NCBI GenBank assembly: GCA_030832645.1 | Contig: JAURIR010000008.1 | Coordinates: 1-48,637 of the forward strand | DNA from: Chitinophagales bacterium | Lineage (GTDB): Bacteria > Bacteroidota > Bacteroidia > Chitinophagales > Chitinophagaceae | Direction of reading: 5' to 3' | Length of the DNA stretch: 48,637 nt | Part shown: positions 26,678 through 35,590 of the stretch, piece after piece | Position numbering within the stretch: the stretch's first letter is position 1 | How the letters are laid out: the number at the start of each line of letters is the position of its first letter | Position numbers and translations under genes: made by a program | The notes under the pieces: generated by a model | Told to the model about the DNA's origin: nothing | Databases searched by the model: none | Seen by the model: only the letters and a program-made list of their open reading frames with translations

Positions 26678-26698
26678 TGTTAACCGTTAACGGTCAAC
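26678..26698. repeat. Three tandem heptanucleotide repeats at the yqeY stop
   Basis: On the minus strand the sequence is GTTGACC-GTTAACG-GTTAACA, three 7-base units of GTTRACN. The TAA stop codon of yqeY is inside the last unit. The same repeat type occurs at 35542-35590. The inner part is also a 12-base palindrome (ACCGTTAACGGT). Confidence 0.6.
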
Positions 26699-27138
26699 AA
26701 CTCTTTTACAATTGCCGAAATAGCCTTCCCATCTGCTTTTCCTGCCAATTGTTTGGTAGCAATTCCCATCACCTGCCCGAGTCCACTCATTGTACTTACT
26801 CCAGTTTGCTGAATGATCTGGGCAACGACTTGCTTGATTTCTTCGGTACTCAATTGCTTAGGCAAGAATTGTTCAATTACCTCCACTTCTTCTTTTTCCT
26901 TGACAGCTAGATCGTCTCTTTTTTGTTGCTCAAATATTTCGATGGAGTCTTTGCGTTGCTTGACCAGTTTTTGCAGCAATTTGAGTTCAGCATCTTCGGT
27001 CATTCCCTCTCCAGCCCCTTCTGCAGTTTTAGCCAGAAGAATTGCAGCCTTGATGGCACGAAGTGCTCGCAATCCTTTTTCATCTTTTGCCAACATTGCC
27101 TTTTTCAGATGCTCGTTGATGGTCGTTTCTAAGCTCAT
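26680..27138 (-). CDS. GatB/YqeY-domain protein
   Basis: This 152-residue protein belongs to the YqeY family, which resembles the tail domain of amidotransferase GatB. Signatures are KAMLAKDEKGLRALRAIKAA at the N-terminus, then EQFLPKQLSTEEI and the C-terminal GQVMGIATKQLAGKADGKAI. A role near tRNA-dependent amidation is suspected from the domain, but free-standing YqeY has no firm function. Its ATG overlaps the gldC stop (ATGA). The final residues TVNG are encoded by the heptanucleotide repeat. Confidence 0.9.
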   Translation of the reverse strand: MSLETTINEHLKKAMLAKDEKGLRALRAIKAAILLAKTAEGAGEGMTEDAELKLLQKLVKQRKDSIEIFEQQKRDDLAVKEKEEVEVIEQFLPKQLSTEEIKQVVAQIIQQTGVSTMSGLGQVMGIATKQLAGKADGKAISAIVKELLTVNG

Positions 27139-27470
27139 TGTTCTTGCGATTTTTTAAATTTCGTATAAAAGTTTTTTGCAAAAGCCTTCATCTCTCCCAC
27201 CAATTCGGTCTGATGTGTTGCTCGATCAAAGGTATCCGCCATCGTCATAAACGTTTGGTAGTAAAAATCTGCCATTTCATCCACCATCATTTCTTTGGTC
27301 CACAGATCAATGCGCAATGCTGCTTTTTCTTTTCCGTCCCAAAAAGAGACCATCATGGCCTTGGCATCTTGTTTTTCGGATGAGTTGGATTGCGTTGCAT
27401 TCCAAAGAATCTGATGAGGAATTTTATTTTCGTCCAAATTCACGTCGATAGTTATGGTGGATTGATTCAT
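27135..27470 (-). CDS. gldC: Gliding motility protein GldC
   Basis: GldC is a small cytoplasmic protein of the Bacteroidota gliding/type IX secretion gene set. The 111 residues match it: VNLDENKIPHQILWNAT near the start, then MMVSFWDGKEKAALRIDLWT and FMTMADTFDRATHQ. GldC is not essential for gliding in Flavobacterium but improves it. Other gld genes are not in the window. It overlaps yqeY by 4 bases (ATGA) and is first in that run, with a candidate promoter 14 bases upstream. Confidence 0.92.
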   Translation of the reverse strand: MNQSTITIDVNLDENKIPHQILWNATQSNSSEKQDAKAMMVSFWDGKEKAALRIDLWTKEMMVDEMADFYYQTFMTMADTFDRATHQTELVGEMKAFAKNFYTKFKKSQEQ

Positions 27471-27484
27471 GCCGAAGATTTGTG

Positions 27485-27492
27485 CAAAGTTA
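27485..27492 (-). promoter_or_regulatory. -7 promoter element for gldC-yqeY-cvpA
   Basis: The minus strand reads TAACTTTG, a full TAnnTTTG match, 14 bases before the gldC ATG in the short gap after the glycosyltransferase stop. A TTTG lies only 12 bases further upstream, shorter than the usual 19-21 spacing. Confidence 0.5.
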
Positions 27493-27503
27493 GTAAAGTG
27501 AAA

Positions 27504-28337
27504 TCAAAGACCTTTTAGCAATCCCGTTCCGATCATCTCCGTCCTCATCTGCTCGTCTTTGTATATGCGTATCAGTTTATCGCCTATATCTGCAGGATCT
27601 TTTTCGTTGAAATACATTCCTGCCATTTCAGTGAATTCAGCCATCGAAGAATCATTCACCGTAAGCACTGGCACGCCTGCTTTCATTGCTTTGAGTACCG
27701 AAAAACCAAATCGTTCCCATCTGCAGGGATGTATCAGCGCATAAGCCGCAGACAGGATCGCGGCCTCTTCTTCTTTGTTGGTTGCATCAATAAGCAGGAT
27801 ATCGTTTTTGTATTTGTATGTTTCCAATTCTAGTAAAAAAGATTGACTGTATTTTGACTGGGTTCCGCATAAAATCAATTTCATGTTGCTTCCGATTTTC
27901 TTTTTGAAAATGGAAAATCCTTTTAAAAGATTTTTCAATTCAGCAGCAGGGTGAATTGGCCCACGGTATAAAAAATATGATTCGCCATTGGTTATTCGGT
28001 AGCAGGTTACATCCCTTGTATGCTCGTCTGTGGGTTGATACGCCGAATCGATGAGCGGACGCTGTACTTCGAAAACTGTGTTTGAATGAGGATATATTTT
28101 TTTAAGCAATGTTGCGGTGTACTGTGAAAAAACAACTACCTGCCGCTGGCTGGAGAGATGTTTCTTCAACCAATTTTTCTCTTTCAATGTCTCAAAAAAA
28201 TTCAACGTTGAATCTTCAGAAAGATGGTAGCAGTCAAACACAAAAACTTTTTCCGGAAATCGCTGTAAGTCATCCGCCAACTCCGTCATCCCTTCAAATG
28301 CTTTCGGAACAGCTGTTTTGTAATAAACGTTCGACAT
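27504..28337 (-). CDS. Short GT-B glycosyltransferase (family 4-like)
   Basis: This 277-residue protein has the C-terminal donor domain of GT4 enzymes: YRGPIHPAAELKNLLKGF, KLILCGTQSKYS, AYALIHPCRWERFGFSVLKA (with the E-x7-E-like nucleotide-sugar motif region) and MKAGVPVLTVNDSSMAEF. It is shorter than the usual 350-400 residues at both ends. The N-terminal acceptor half is only about 110 residues, and the protein stops after KDEQMRTEMIGTGLLKGL without the usual final helix. The promoter box 4 bases upstream of the ATG argues that the short N-terminus is real. Sugar and acceptor are unknown. Confidence 0.82.
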   Translation of the reverse strand: MSNVYYKTAVPKAFEGMTELADDLQRFPEKVFVFDCYHLSEDSTLNFFETLKEKNWLKKHLSSQRQVVVFSQYTATLLKKIYPHSNTVFEVQRPLIDSAYQPTDEHTRDVTCYRITNGESYFLYRGPIHPAAELKNLLKGFSIFKKKIGSNMKLILCGTQSKYSQSFLLELETYKYKNDILLIDATNKEEEAAILSAAYALIHPCRWERFGFSVLKAMKAGVPVLTVNDSSMAEFTEMAGMYFNEKDPADIGDKLIRIYKDEQMRTEMIGTGLLKGL

Positions 28338-28341
28338 GCTG

Positions 28342-28388
28342 CAAAGATAAAAAGATGGGAGAAGGCAGCAGCGATTGATTTATCTTTG
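28342..28388. promoter_or_regulatory. Divergent mirrored -7 elements (glycosyltransferase / trans-sulfuration gene)
   Basis: CAAAGATAAA (28342-28351) and TTTATCTTTG (28379-28388) are a perfect 10-base inverted repeat, 27 bases apart. Each contains TATCTTTG, a perfect -7 box, pointing outward. The leftward one ends 4 bases from the glycosyltransferase ATG; the rightward one ends 16 bases from the ATG at 28405. No TTTG -33 boxes fit either. Confidence 0.6.
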
Positions 28389-28404
28389 TGAGAACTGTTT
28401 TACC

Positions 28405-29562
28405 ATGAAAAAAGATACCCAATACATACATGCAGGATCGCACCCAGACCCGAGTACTGGCGCGATCATGACACCGATCTACCAAACATCCACGTACGTA
28501 CAAGAAGCTCCTGGAGTAAATAAGGGATTTGAATATGCCCGCTCTCAAAATCCAACACGACAAGCATTGGAAGAGGCATTGGCCCTGATTGAAGACGGTG
28601 CCTATGGATTGGCATTCAGCAGTGGCGTTGCTGCAACGGATGCAGTGATTAAGTTATTAAAACCAGGTGATGAAGTGATTGCAGGCAGTGATATGTACGG
28701 TGGAACGTATCGACTCTTCAGTAAAATCTTTGAAAAGTTCGGTATTGTATTTCATTATGTAGACATGTCGGATCTTACCAACATCGAAAAAAAAATATCT
28801 GCTCAAACAAAATTGATTTGGGTAGAAACTCCTACCAACCCGTTGATGAACATCGCAGATATCGAAGCCATCGCAAGAATTTCATCCAAGAATAAACTAC
28901 TGCTTTGCGTCGACAACACCTTTGCTTCCCCTGCACTTCAAAACCCTCTCAACCTTGGCGCTGATATTGTAATGCACTCTGCTACAAAATACTTAAGCGG
29001 TCACAGCGATGTCATTCAAGGTGCATTGATTGTAAACGACAAAGCACTGAGAGACGAACTGTATTTCATTCAAAAAAGTTGTGGAGCCGTACCCGGACCC
29101 ATGGATTGCTTTTTGGTATTGAGAGGCATCAAAACTTTGGGCATTCGAATGGAACGCCATTCAAAAAATGGAGAAGCTATCGCAACATTTCTTCATTCGC
29201 ACCCAGCAGTGAAAAAAGTTTACTGGCCTGGATTTGAATCGCACAAAAATCACGACGTTGCTAAAAAGCAAATGAAAGATTTTGGAGGGATGATTTCCTT
29301 TGAATTGAAAAATGATTCTATAGAAGCCGCTCGCACACTGCTTTCTAACACAAAATTGTTTTCGCTGGCCGAAAGCCTTGGCGGGGTCGAATCGCTCATC
29401 AATCACCCTGCCAGCATGACACATGCTTCCATTCCAAGAGAGGAAAGAATTAAAAACGGTTTGAGTGATACGTTGATCCGTCTATCTGTTGGTATTGAAG
29501 ATGCAGGTGACTTGATCGATGATTTGAACCATGCCATTCAGTTGGCAGAAGGTGTAAAATAA
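28405..29562 (+). CDS. Trans-sulfuration PLP enzyme (cystathionine gamma-synthase/gamma-lyase type)
   Basis: The 385-residue protein is a Cys/Met metabolism PLP enzyme. It begins MKKDTQYIHAGSHPDPSTGA and contains IYQTSTYVQ, the PLP-ring contact region FSSGVAATDAV, ETPTNPLMNIADI, CVDNTFASP and the PLP lysine in HSATKYLSGHSD. The ending GVESLINHPASMTHASIP is typical of gamma-synthases and gamma-lyases. Exact reaction (cystathionine synthesis, cystathionine cleavage or methionine gamma-lyase) cannot be settled by eye. The start at the second ATG was chosen because it matches the family and follows the -7 box. Its stop overlaps the next start (TAATG). Confidence 0.92.
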   Translation: MKKDTQYIHAGSHPDPSTGAIMTPIYQTSTYVQEAPGVNKGFEYARSQNPTRQALEEALALIEDGAYGLAFSSGVAATDAVIKLLKPGDEVIAGSDMYGGTYRLFSKIFEKFGIVFHYVDMSDLTNIEKKISAQTKLIWVETPTNPLMNIADIEAIARISSKNKLLLCVDNTFASPALQNPLNLGADIVMHSATKYLSGHSDVIQGALIVNDKALRDELYFIQKSCGAVPGPMDCFLVLRGIKTLGIRMERHSKNGEAIATFLHSHPAVKKVYWPGFESHKNHDVAKKQMKDFGGMISFELKNDSIEAARTLLSNTKLFSLAESLGGVESLINHPASMTHASIPREERIKNGLSDTLIRLSVGIEDAGDLIDDLNHAIQLAEGVK

Positions 29563-30347
29563 TGCCATTCGATCCAACCATTTCTTCGAAAGAACTATTG
29601 GATGCTCTTTTTCAGCGTTTCAACAATACTGCATTTATTGAAAAGGACCCTGTTTCGATTCCTCATCGCTTTCAACTCAAAGAGGATATTGAAATTGCGG
29701 CATTCTTTGCAGCGATTTTTTCTTGGGGAAACAGGACCACCATCTTGAACAAATGCAACGAGTTATTGGATTGTATGGACAATGCTCCGTTTCAATTCAT
29801 AAAAGGTCATACGGAGAATGAGTTGAAAAAATTAGTGTTTTTCAAACACAGAACTTTTCAAGCCACCGACCTGCTTTATTTTATTCGATTTCTTCGCTTT
29901 CACTATAGTGAACATTCTTCGCTTGAATCTGCTTTCACGAATGGAATGCACGCATCGGATCAAAACATTCAGCAGGCATTGTCTCATTTTCATAGATATT
30001 TTTTCTCCTTGGATGAGAGTCCCGCTCGAACCAAAAAACACATCCCTTCACCAGAAAACAATTCGTCTTGTAAACGATTGAATATGTTTCTGAGGTGGAT
30101 GGTAAGAAAAGATTCGAGTGGCATCGATTTTGGTATTTGGAAAAACATCCTTCCCTCTCAACTGGTTTGTCCATTGGATATTCATGTGATGCGAGTAGCC
30201 AAAGAACTGAAATTGATCGATCAAGAAAAAAGTGATTGGAAAACTGCCATTGCACTTACAGATATGCTGAAAACGTTTGATCCTTTGGATCCCGTCAAAT
30301 ATGATATTGCACTGTTTGGTTGGGGTGTTTCTAAACTACCTTACTGA
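29562..30347 (+). CDS. TIGR02757-family protein (DUF2400)
   Basis: The 261-residue protein matches the TIGR02757/DUF2400 family common in Bacteroidota and some other phyla. Visible features are the start HRFQLKEDIEIAAFFAAIFSWGNR and the C-terminal block CPLDIHVMRVAKELKL followed by KYDIALFGWGVS. Parts resemble helix-hairpin-helix DNA glycosylases, so a DNA-repair role has been suspected, but function is not established. Its ATG overlaps the stop of the trans-sulfuration gene by one base, so translation is probably coupled. Confidence 0.88.
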   Translation: MPFDPTISSKELLDALFQRFNNTAFIEKDPVSIPHRFQLKEDIEIAAFFAAIFSWGNRTTILNKCNELLDCMDNAPFQFIKGHTENELKKLVFFKHRTFQATDLLYFIRFLRFHYSEHSSLESAFTNGMHASDQNIQQALSHFHRYFFSLDESPARTKKHIPSPENNSSCKRLNMFLRWMVRKDSSGIDFGIWKNILPSQLVCPLDIHVMRVAKELKLIDQEKSDWKTAIALTDMLKTFDPLDPVKYDIALFGWGVSKLPY

Positions 30348-30362
30348 GTTCTCTAAACTAAT

Positions 30363-30370
30363 TACCTTTG
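30363..30370 (+). promoter_or_regulatory. -7 promoter element for lysS
   Basis: TACCTTTG is a full TAnnTTTG match, ending 16 bases before the lysS ATG. It gives lysS its own promoter in the 39-base gap after the TIGR02757 gene. Confidence 0.5.
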
Positions 30371-30386
30371 CAGCGAATCAATCAGC

Positions 30387-31904
30387 ATGAGTACGCATCA
30401 TTTATCTGAACAAGAAATTATTCGAAGAGAAAAATTGGCAGCATTGCAGCAGTTGGGTATCGATGCCTATCCTGCACCTGCTTATCCAGTAAACATTACC
30501 TCAACGGAGATCAGATCAAACTATCTGGGAGAAGACAACAAAGCAGATTTTGCAGATGTTTGTCTTGCAGGAAGATTGATGGGAATCCGCGACATGGGTA
30601 AGGCCTGCTTTGCAGTATTGCAAGACCATGAAGGTAAAATACAGATTTATGTAAAGAGAGACGATGTCTGCCCGGGCGACGATAAATCCCTATACGATCA
30701 AGTATGGAAAACATTGGATATTGGCGACATCATTGGGGTAAAAGGGTATGTATTTACCACAAAAACAGGAGAAACATCTGTACATGTTAAAGAACTCACC
30801 TTGTTGAGCAAATCGTTGAAACCACTACCGGTTGTAAAAGAAAAAGAAGGCGAAACCTTTGATGCTGTAACCGATCCGGAGTTTCGTTACCGTCAGCGCT
30901 ATGCAGATTTAATTATCAATCCGCATGTGAAGGAAACTTTTTTGAAGCGCTCGAAGTTGATCAACTCGATCAAGGATTTCTTAAACAGCAGAGGTGCCAT
31001 AGAGGTTGACACGCCCGTATTACAAAGCATCCCAGGTGGTGCAGCGGCAAGACCCTTTACGACACATCACAATGCATTGGACATCCCCATGTATTTACGC
31101 ATAGCCAACGAATTGTATTTGAAACGCCTGATAGTAGGCGGATTTGATTGGGTCTATGAATTCTCCAGAAACTTCCGCAACGAAGGAATGGACCGTACAC
31201 ACAATCCAGAATTTACGGTACTCGAATTCTATACAGCCTACAAAGATTATCTGTGGATGATGGATACAACGGAACAATTATTAGAGAAGGCAGCCATAGA
31301 TGTAAACGGCACTACAGAAACCGAGGTGGATGGTAAGACAATAAGTTTCAAGGCTCCATTCAAGAGGGTCACAATGTATGATGCTATCAAAGAACATACA
31401 GGATACGATATCAGTGATATGGATGAAGCAGGTATCAGAGAAGTATGTAAGAAACTCGGATTGGCAGTTGAAAGCAGCATGGGTAAAGGGAAGTTGATTG
31501 ATGAAATTTTTGGAGAGAAATGCGAGCATCACTATATACAACCAACCTTTATCATCGACTATCCCATTGAGATGAGTCCGCTTACCAAAAAGCATCGCAG
31601 CAAACCAGGACTGGTAGAGCGTTTTGAATTAATGGTAAATGGAAAAGAGATTGCCAATGCGTATACAGAATTAAACGACCCCATCGATCAGCGTGCTCGA
31701 TTCGAAGAGCAGGTTACATTAATGGAGCGTGGAGATGATGAAGCAATGTTCATTGATCATGACTTCCTTCGTGCATTGGAATACGGAATGCCACCTACTG
31801 CAGGCATCGGATTTGGCATCGACCGAATTTGTATGTTGCTTACCAATCAACCTTCTATTCAAGATGTACTATTGTTCCCGATGATGAAACCGGAATCAAT
31901 CTGA
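30387..31904 (+). CDS. lysS: Lysyl-tRNA synthetase (class II)
   Basis: LysS charges tRNA-Lys with lysine. The 505-residue protein has an N-terminal OB-fold anticodon-binding domain ([20 protein letters not shown]) and the class II catalytic motifs: motif 2 in [18 protein letters not shown] and motif 3 in [14 protein letters not shown]. Length and order are standard. The stop codon is one base from the convergent ThuA-azurin gene. Confidence 0.98.
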   Translation: MSTHHLSEQEIIRREKLAALQQLGIDAYPAPAYPVNITSTEIRSNYLGEDNKADFADVCLAGRLMGIRDMGKACFAVLQDHEGKIQIYVKRDDVCPGDDKSLYDQVWKTLDIGDIIGVKGYVFTTKTGETSVHVKELTLLSKSLKPLPVVKEKEGETFDAVTDPEFRYRQRYADLIINPHVKETFLKRSKLINSIKDFLNSRGAIEVDTPVLQSIPGGAAARPFTTHHNALDIPMYLRIANELYLKRLIVGGFDWVYEFSRNFRNEGMDRTHNPEFTVLEFYTAYKDYLWMMDTTEQLLEKAAIDVNGTTETEVDGKTISFKAPFKRVTMYDAIKEHTGYDISDMDEAGIREVCKKLGLAVESSMGKGKLIDEIFGEKCEHHYIQPTFIIDYPIEMSPLTKKHRSKPGLVERFELMVNGKEIANAYTELNDPIDQRARFEEQVTLMERGDDEAMFIDHDFLRALEYGMPPTAGIGFGIDRICMLLTNQPSIQDVLLFPMMKPESI

Positions 31905-31905
31905 T

Positions 31906-34900
31906 TTATTTCACATGCATCATCCCGTTCATCAAGGTCCAGTGACCCGGGAAAGTGCATACATAAGGGTAATCGCCTGTTTTTGCAGGAGCCTTGAATG
32001 TTAGTTTATACGATTGTCCGGGATTTACCAATGGCATAGCATATAAAACTTCTGGTAGATTGGGAACATAGTTTTTTTCTGCACCTTTCTCATCTTTCAT
32101 CATTGCATCACCCGCTTTTCCTACCTTTTCTTTCATACCCGGTTTCGTAATAACAAGGTTGTGTTGCATGGCATCGGTGTTTTCTAAAATAATTTGAACG
32201 GTTTGTCCGGGTGCAACTGTAAATTCTTTCAAGTCATACTTCATTGCTTCTCTGATTGTTTTGATACGAATTACTTTTACATCCGATCCTGCTTTTGTTT
32301 CTGCAACAGCTCCCCAGGCAGTCAGTAATTTACTCAACCGCTCGTTTGCGTACTTTTCGTTCAAGGCAAGTACAAAGGATTTATCAGCAGGTTGTAATTG
32401 AATATTCTTCAATTGATAGTTCCACCCCTCGGAAATTGCTTTGATCAAACTGTTGCGCATAACATCGCTGGAATTTGTTGCTTTTTTCAAGACAGCTACC
32501 AAGCTATCAACAGGCGCTATGGACGCATAACTCCTGAGTGCCCGCTCTAGAGAAAATGCATTCATATCTGGAGGCCGTACGAATGAAATTTTCTTTTCAA
32601 ACCCATTGTTGTTTTTATTTGATTCGGTGATTTCATTTGCTTTATCAATAGATACAAGAAGGCGATACTCCCCAACAATATCTGTACCAAAGCCAATTGT
32701 ACCTACCCAAGGACCATTGATATTTTTTGTAATGGATACAGTTTCACCTGCTTTGATGCCGTCTTTATAATTTTTACTTACCTGATCAAATTTCAATCCC
32801 ATTCCTTCAAAACGAATATCCAATGGAACAAATTTGTCTGCAGGTAGGTCTTTGCTGCCTTGATTTTTAACTTCAACTGCTACTGAGATACGCTCTCTCA
32901 CAGCTGGTGAAGGCGGATCGATCTTGATATCGCTTACAATCAAATCAATGCCTTCGCTTGGCTTAGAGGATTCAACTCTCTTCACTGCATTCATCTGATG
33001 CATGGAGTGATCAACTGTTTGCGGTTTTACATCCGCCTGATTTTTCAATTGACTTTCTAAATGTTTTTTCATCAACTTCCCACCATTTGCAGTTAATACA
33101 GAAGCAAATGCATCAGGCAACCAACGGTCTTCTACCTCATTTGAACGATGCAATCGATCAAAAAACGCTTTCTCTGCAATTGCATTTATAGGGGATTTTG
33201 ACAATAACAACAATGCATTCATCACCACCAATGGATCCGAGTCGTTGAGCAGGTTATGCTTCATTACCAATGCTACAGAGGAATCATTGAAGGGCATGGT
33301 AAGCAATGCATTTTTTCGCAAGGCAGCTGAAGGATGTGTCAATGCAATCTCCAGGGTTGCTTGATCGAGTGCTTCCAATCCTTTCAATGTCCAAAGTGCA
33401 TGTATACCACTTGGGTTGATACCAATTTCATCAAGCTGCTGATCGGCAACCATACCTTTCAACATGGAAGCAATATCTTTTTGTCCTCTCTCTACCAATA
33501 AACGTTGTGCATGCATCCTCCAAAACATATTATCATTTTTCAAAGCGCTCAATAACCCGTTGATATCAAATGGAGAAAGGCTTCTTGAAATAGTTGCTGG
33601 TGCTGATTTATAAGACACCCTATAAATTCTTCCGTGTGTAAAATCCCGCAAATTGGTCTCGTACGCATTGCCCGATCCGTTGTCGAATCCTTTCGGAACA
33701 GGATTGTGTTGAATGATATAACTGTACCAGTCGGCTACCCACACCGCTCCGTCTGGACCCACTTCTGCGAAAACCGGAGAGAACCATTCGTCGGCACCTG
33801 CCATCAAATTGAATGCTTCTTTGTCGTAAAAATCTGTACCCTTCTTTACCAAATTGTTTTGATGAAGAATATGCCCGGTAGGTTCTGCAACAAATGCAAT
33901 CTGGTTCCAATATTTTTTAGGAAAAGACCTTGCGGTATAAAAATTATGCCCGGCAGCAGCAGTGAATCCACCGAATGCATCTACCTGTCTTACTTTCTCC
34001 GTGATAGGTTTCATATCGCGGTGTGTGTCTGTACTTCTGCTTCCATTTTCAATTCTGTTTGCAGAATTGAAATAACGATGCGGAATTGCCATGTACCAAC
34101 CATGAGAGTTGTTAGCGGTAGATCCAAACACATCATTGGTTTCATTGAACGCAAATCCCCAGGTATTGTTTGAAGTGGAAGTCATCCATTCCAATTGAGA
34201 ACCATCGGGCTTGAAGCGATAGAATGCCTGATAAAATTTCAACGAATCTGCATTCCCAAATTTCCCTTCGAATCCAGAATAGCCTACACAACCCCAAATC
34301 CAATTATCAAATCCATAGTGTAAATTGGATGGACCGGCATGTGTGTCGTACGTGCCAAAACCACTGAACAATACTTTTCGAACATCTGCCTTATCGTCTC
34401 CGTTGGTGTCTTTTAAAAATAACATATCGGGAGCTTGAGAAACGATCAATCCTCCATTGGCAAAGACCATGCCGGTGGGTATACTCAATCCTTCGGCAAA
34501 TTTGGTAAACTTGTCCGCTTTGCCATCTTTATTGGTATCCTCGCATATTAGTATATAATCGCTTCCACCTTCTTTTTTTCTTTCGTTGGGATAATCCTTT
34601 GTAATCAACACATACATTCTTCCTCTTTCGTCCCAGCTGATTGCAATCGGATGCATTACGTTTGGTTCCGCAGCAAATAATTCCAGGTTAAATTCTACGG
34701 GCACTTGAATATGCTTCATAGATTCTTCGGGTGTCAATGGCATCTGCTGATATTGGATACCGGAACGTTGTTCATAGTTCGGAAGTTTCGCTTCTTTGTA
34801 TGCGAAAGGAAGTGGATTTCTTGCATGGAAAGCAGCAAGCGCCTGATCATCAACTGCCCAAAGAATTGCGTTGTATATCAATGCTTGAAACCCTGGCTGC

Positions 34901-35541
34901 ATCCAGGTTCTCTCGTCGTGTCCGTATGCCGTATAAAAGACTTTACCCTTGCCGTAATTGCGCGTCCAGGTATAAGGCTCTGTGGAAGGACTGGAACGGT
35001 CTTTCTTTTGATCAGCCTTTATTTCTCTTTCTGCCAGAACATTATTATCTGGCATCAACTGACTATGAAGATAGGTTTCGTCGAATGCAGTGAAAGATTG
35101 CAATCCTTTCATGATTGGATGTTCGGGTTGCATTGTTTTTGTTGTGATGGAATCCATGGTATGACGCCAGAATTGTCCACCAACCATTTTTACATACTCA
35201 CTTGAATTCCTGAAGCAGTAGGATGCACAGTGGATAGGTAGCACACCTTTTCCTGAAGCAACATAATCTAACAATGCTCTTTCTGCATCTGGTGTAATTG
35301 CATCCCAATTCGCATAAATCATCAACGCATCGTACTTTCTCAGGTTTTCGGGATTGATATCTTTCAAATCATCCGTATAGGTGAAGTTGATTCCCTTGGG
35401 GCCCAAGGCTGCCATGAGAGTAGGTATTCGTTCGATGGGTGCATGATGTCCATTGTCTCCAAGAAATAAAATCTCCAAACGTCTTCCTTGTTGTGCGAAG
35501 AGTTGAGAAGTTAGAAGCAAGCAAGTTAGTATGATACGCAT
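31906..35541 (-). CDS. Exported ThuA / sorbosone-dehydrogenase-like / azurin multidomain protein
   Basis: This 1211-residue protein has a signal peptide (MRIILTCLLLTSQLFAQ). Domains in order: ThuA-like (about 20-235, with GDNGHHAP and GKGVLPIHCASYCF); a PVC-type glucose/sorbosone dehydrogenase-like propeller (about 270-665, with HPIAISWDERGRMYVL and DTHAGPSNLHYGFDNWIWG); HEAT-like repeats (about 680-830); a CARDB-like beta domain (about 850-985); and a C-terminal azurin domain. The azurin copper ligands are complete: His1127, Cys1195, His1200, Met1204 (CTFPGHWTLM). No CxxCH haem motif is seen. The layout suggests periplasmic sugar oxidation with electron transfer to copper. It follows the Gfo/Idh/MocA and TIM-barrel genes. 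Confidence 0.88.
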   Translation of the reverse strand: MRIILTCLLLTSQLFAQQGRRLEILFLGDNGHHAPIERIPTLMAALGPKGINFTYTDDLKDINPENLRKYDALMIYANWDAITPDAERALLDYVASGKGVLPIHCASYCFRNSSEYVKMVGGQFWRHTMDSITTKTMQPEHPIMKGLQSFTAFDETYLHSQLMPDNNVLAEREIKADQKKDRSSPSTEPYTWTRNYGKGKVFYTAYGHDERTWMQPGFQALIYNAILWAVDDQALAAFHARNPLPFAYKEAKLPNYEQRSGIQYQQMPLTPEESMKHIQVPVEFNLELFAAEPNVMHPIAISWDERGRMYVLITKDYPNERKKEGGSDYILICEDTNKDGKADKFTKFAEGLSIPTGMVFANGGLIVSQAPDMLFLKDTNGDDKADVRKVLFSGFGTYDTHAGPSNLHYGFDNWIWGCVGYSGFEGKFGNADSLKFYQAFYRFKPDGSQLEWMTSTSNNTWGFAFNETNDVFGSTANNSHGWYMAIPHRYFNSANRIENGSRSTDTHRDMKPITEKVRQVDAFGGFTAAAGHNFYTARSFPKKYWNQIAFVAEPTGHILHQNNLVKKGTDFYDKEAFNLMAGADEWFSPVFAEVGPDGAVWVADWYSYIIQHNPVPKGFDNGSGNAYETNLRDFTHGRIYRVSYKSAPATISRSLSPFDINGLLSALKNDNMFWRMHAQRLLVERGQKDIASMLKGMVADQQLDEIGINPSGIHALWTLKGLEALDQATLEIALTHPSAALRKNALLTMPFNDSSVALVMKHNLLNDSDPLVVMNALLLLSKSPINAIAEKAFFDRLHRSNEVEDRWLPDAFASVLTANGGKLMKKHLESQLKNQADVKPQTVDHSMHQMNAVKRVESSKPSEGIDLIVSDIKIDPPSPAVRERISVAVEVKNQGSKDLPADKFVPLDIRFEGMGLKFDQVSKNYKDGIKAGETVSITKNINGPWVGTIGFGTDIVGEYRLLVSIDKANEITESNKNNNGFEKKISFVRPPDMNAFSLERALRSYASIAPVDSLVAVLKKATNSSDVMRNSLIKAISEGWNYQLKNIQLQPADKSFVLALNEKYANERLSKLLTAWGAVAETKAGSDVKVIRIKTIREAMKYDLKEFTVAPGQTVQIILENTDAMQHNLVITKPGMKEKVGKAGDAMMKDEKGAEKNYVPNLPEVLYAMPLVNPGQSYKLTFKAPAKTGDYPYVCTFPGHWTLMNGMMHVK

Positions 35542-35590
35542 GTTGTAAGTTGTGGGTTATAAGTTGTCAGTTGACGGTTGACAGTTAACT
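35542..35590. repeat. Seven tandem heptanucleotide repeats between two operon genes
   Basis: On the plus strand the units read GTTGTAA, GTTGTGG, GTTATAA, GTTGTCA, GTTGACG, GTTGACA, GTTAACT: seven 7-base units of GTTRNNN. They fill the whole 43-base gap from the ThuA-gene ATG to the oxidoreductase stop and include that stop codon. A shorter array of the same type is at 26678-26698. Confidence 0.65.

Noticed and set aside
26681-26697. GTTAAC-rich palindrome after yqeY as a transcription terminator
   Set aside because: AT-rich short stem without a T-run, and cvpA follows 16 bases later in the same direction; better explained by the heptanucleotide repeat.
33634-34173. 179-codon plus-strand frame opposite the ThuA-azurin gene
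   Set aside because: Antisense shadow of a long coding region; no start-site context or motif.
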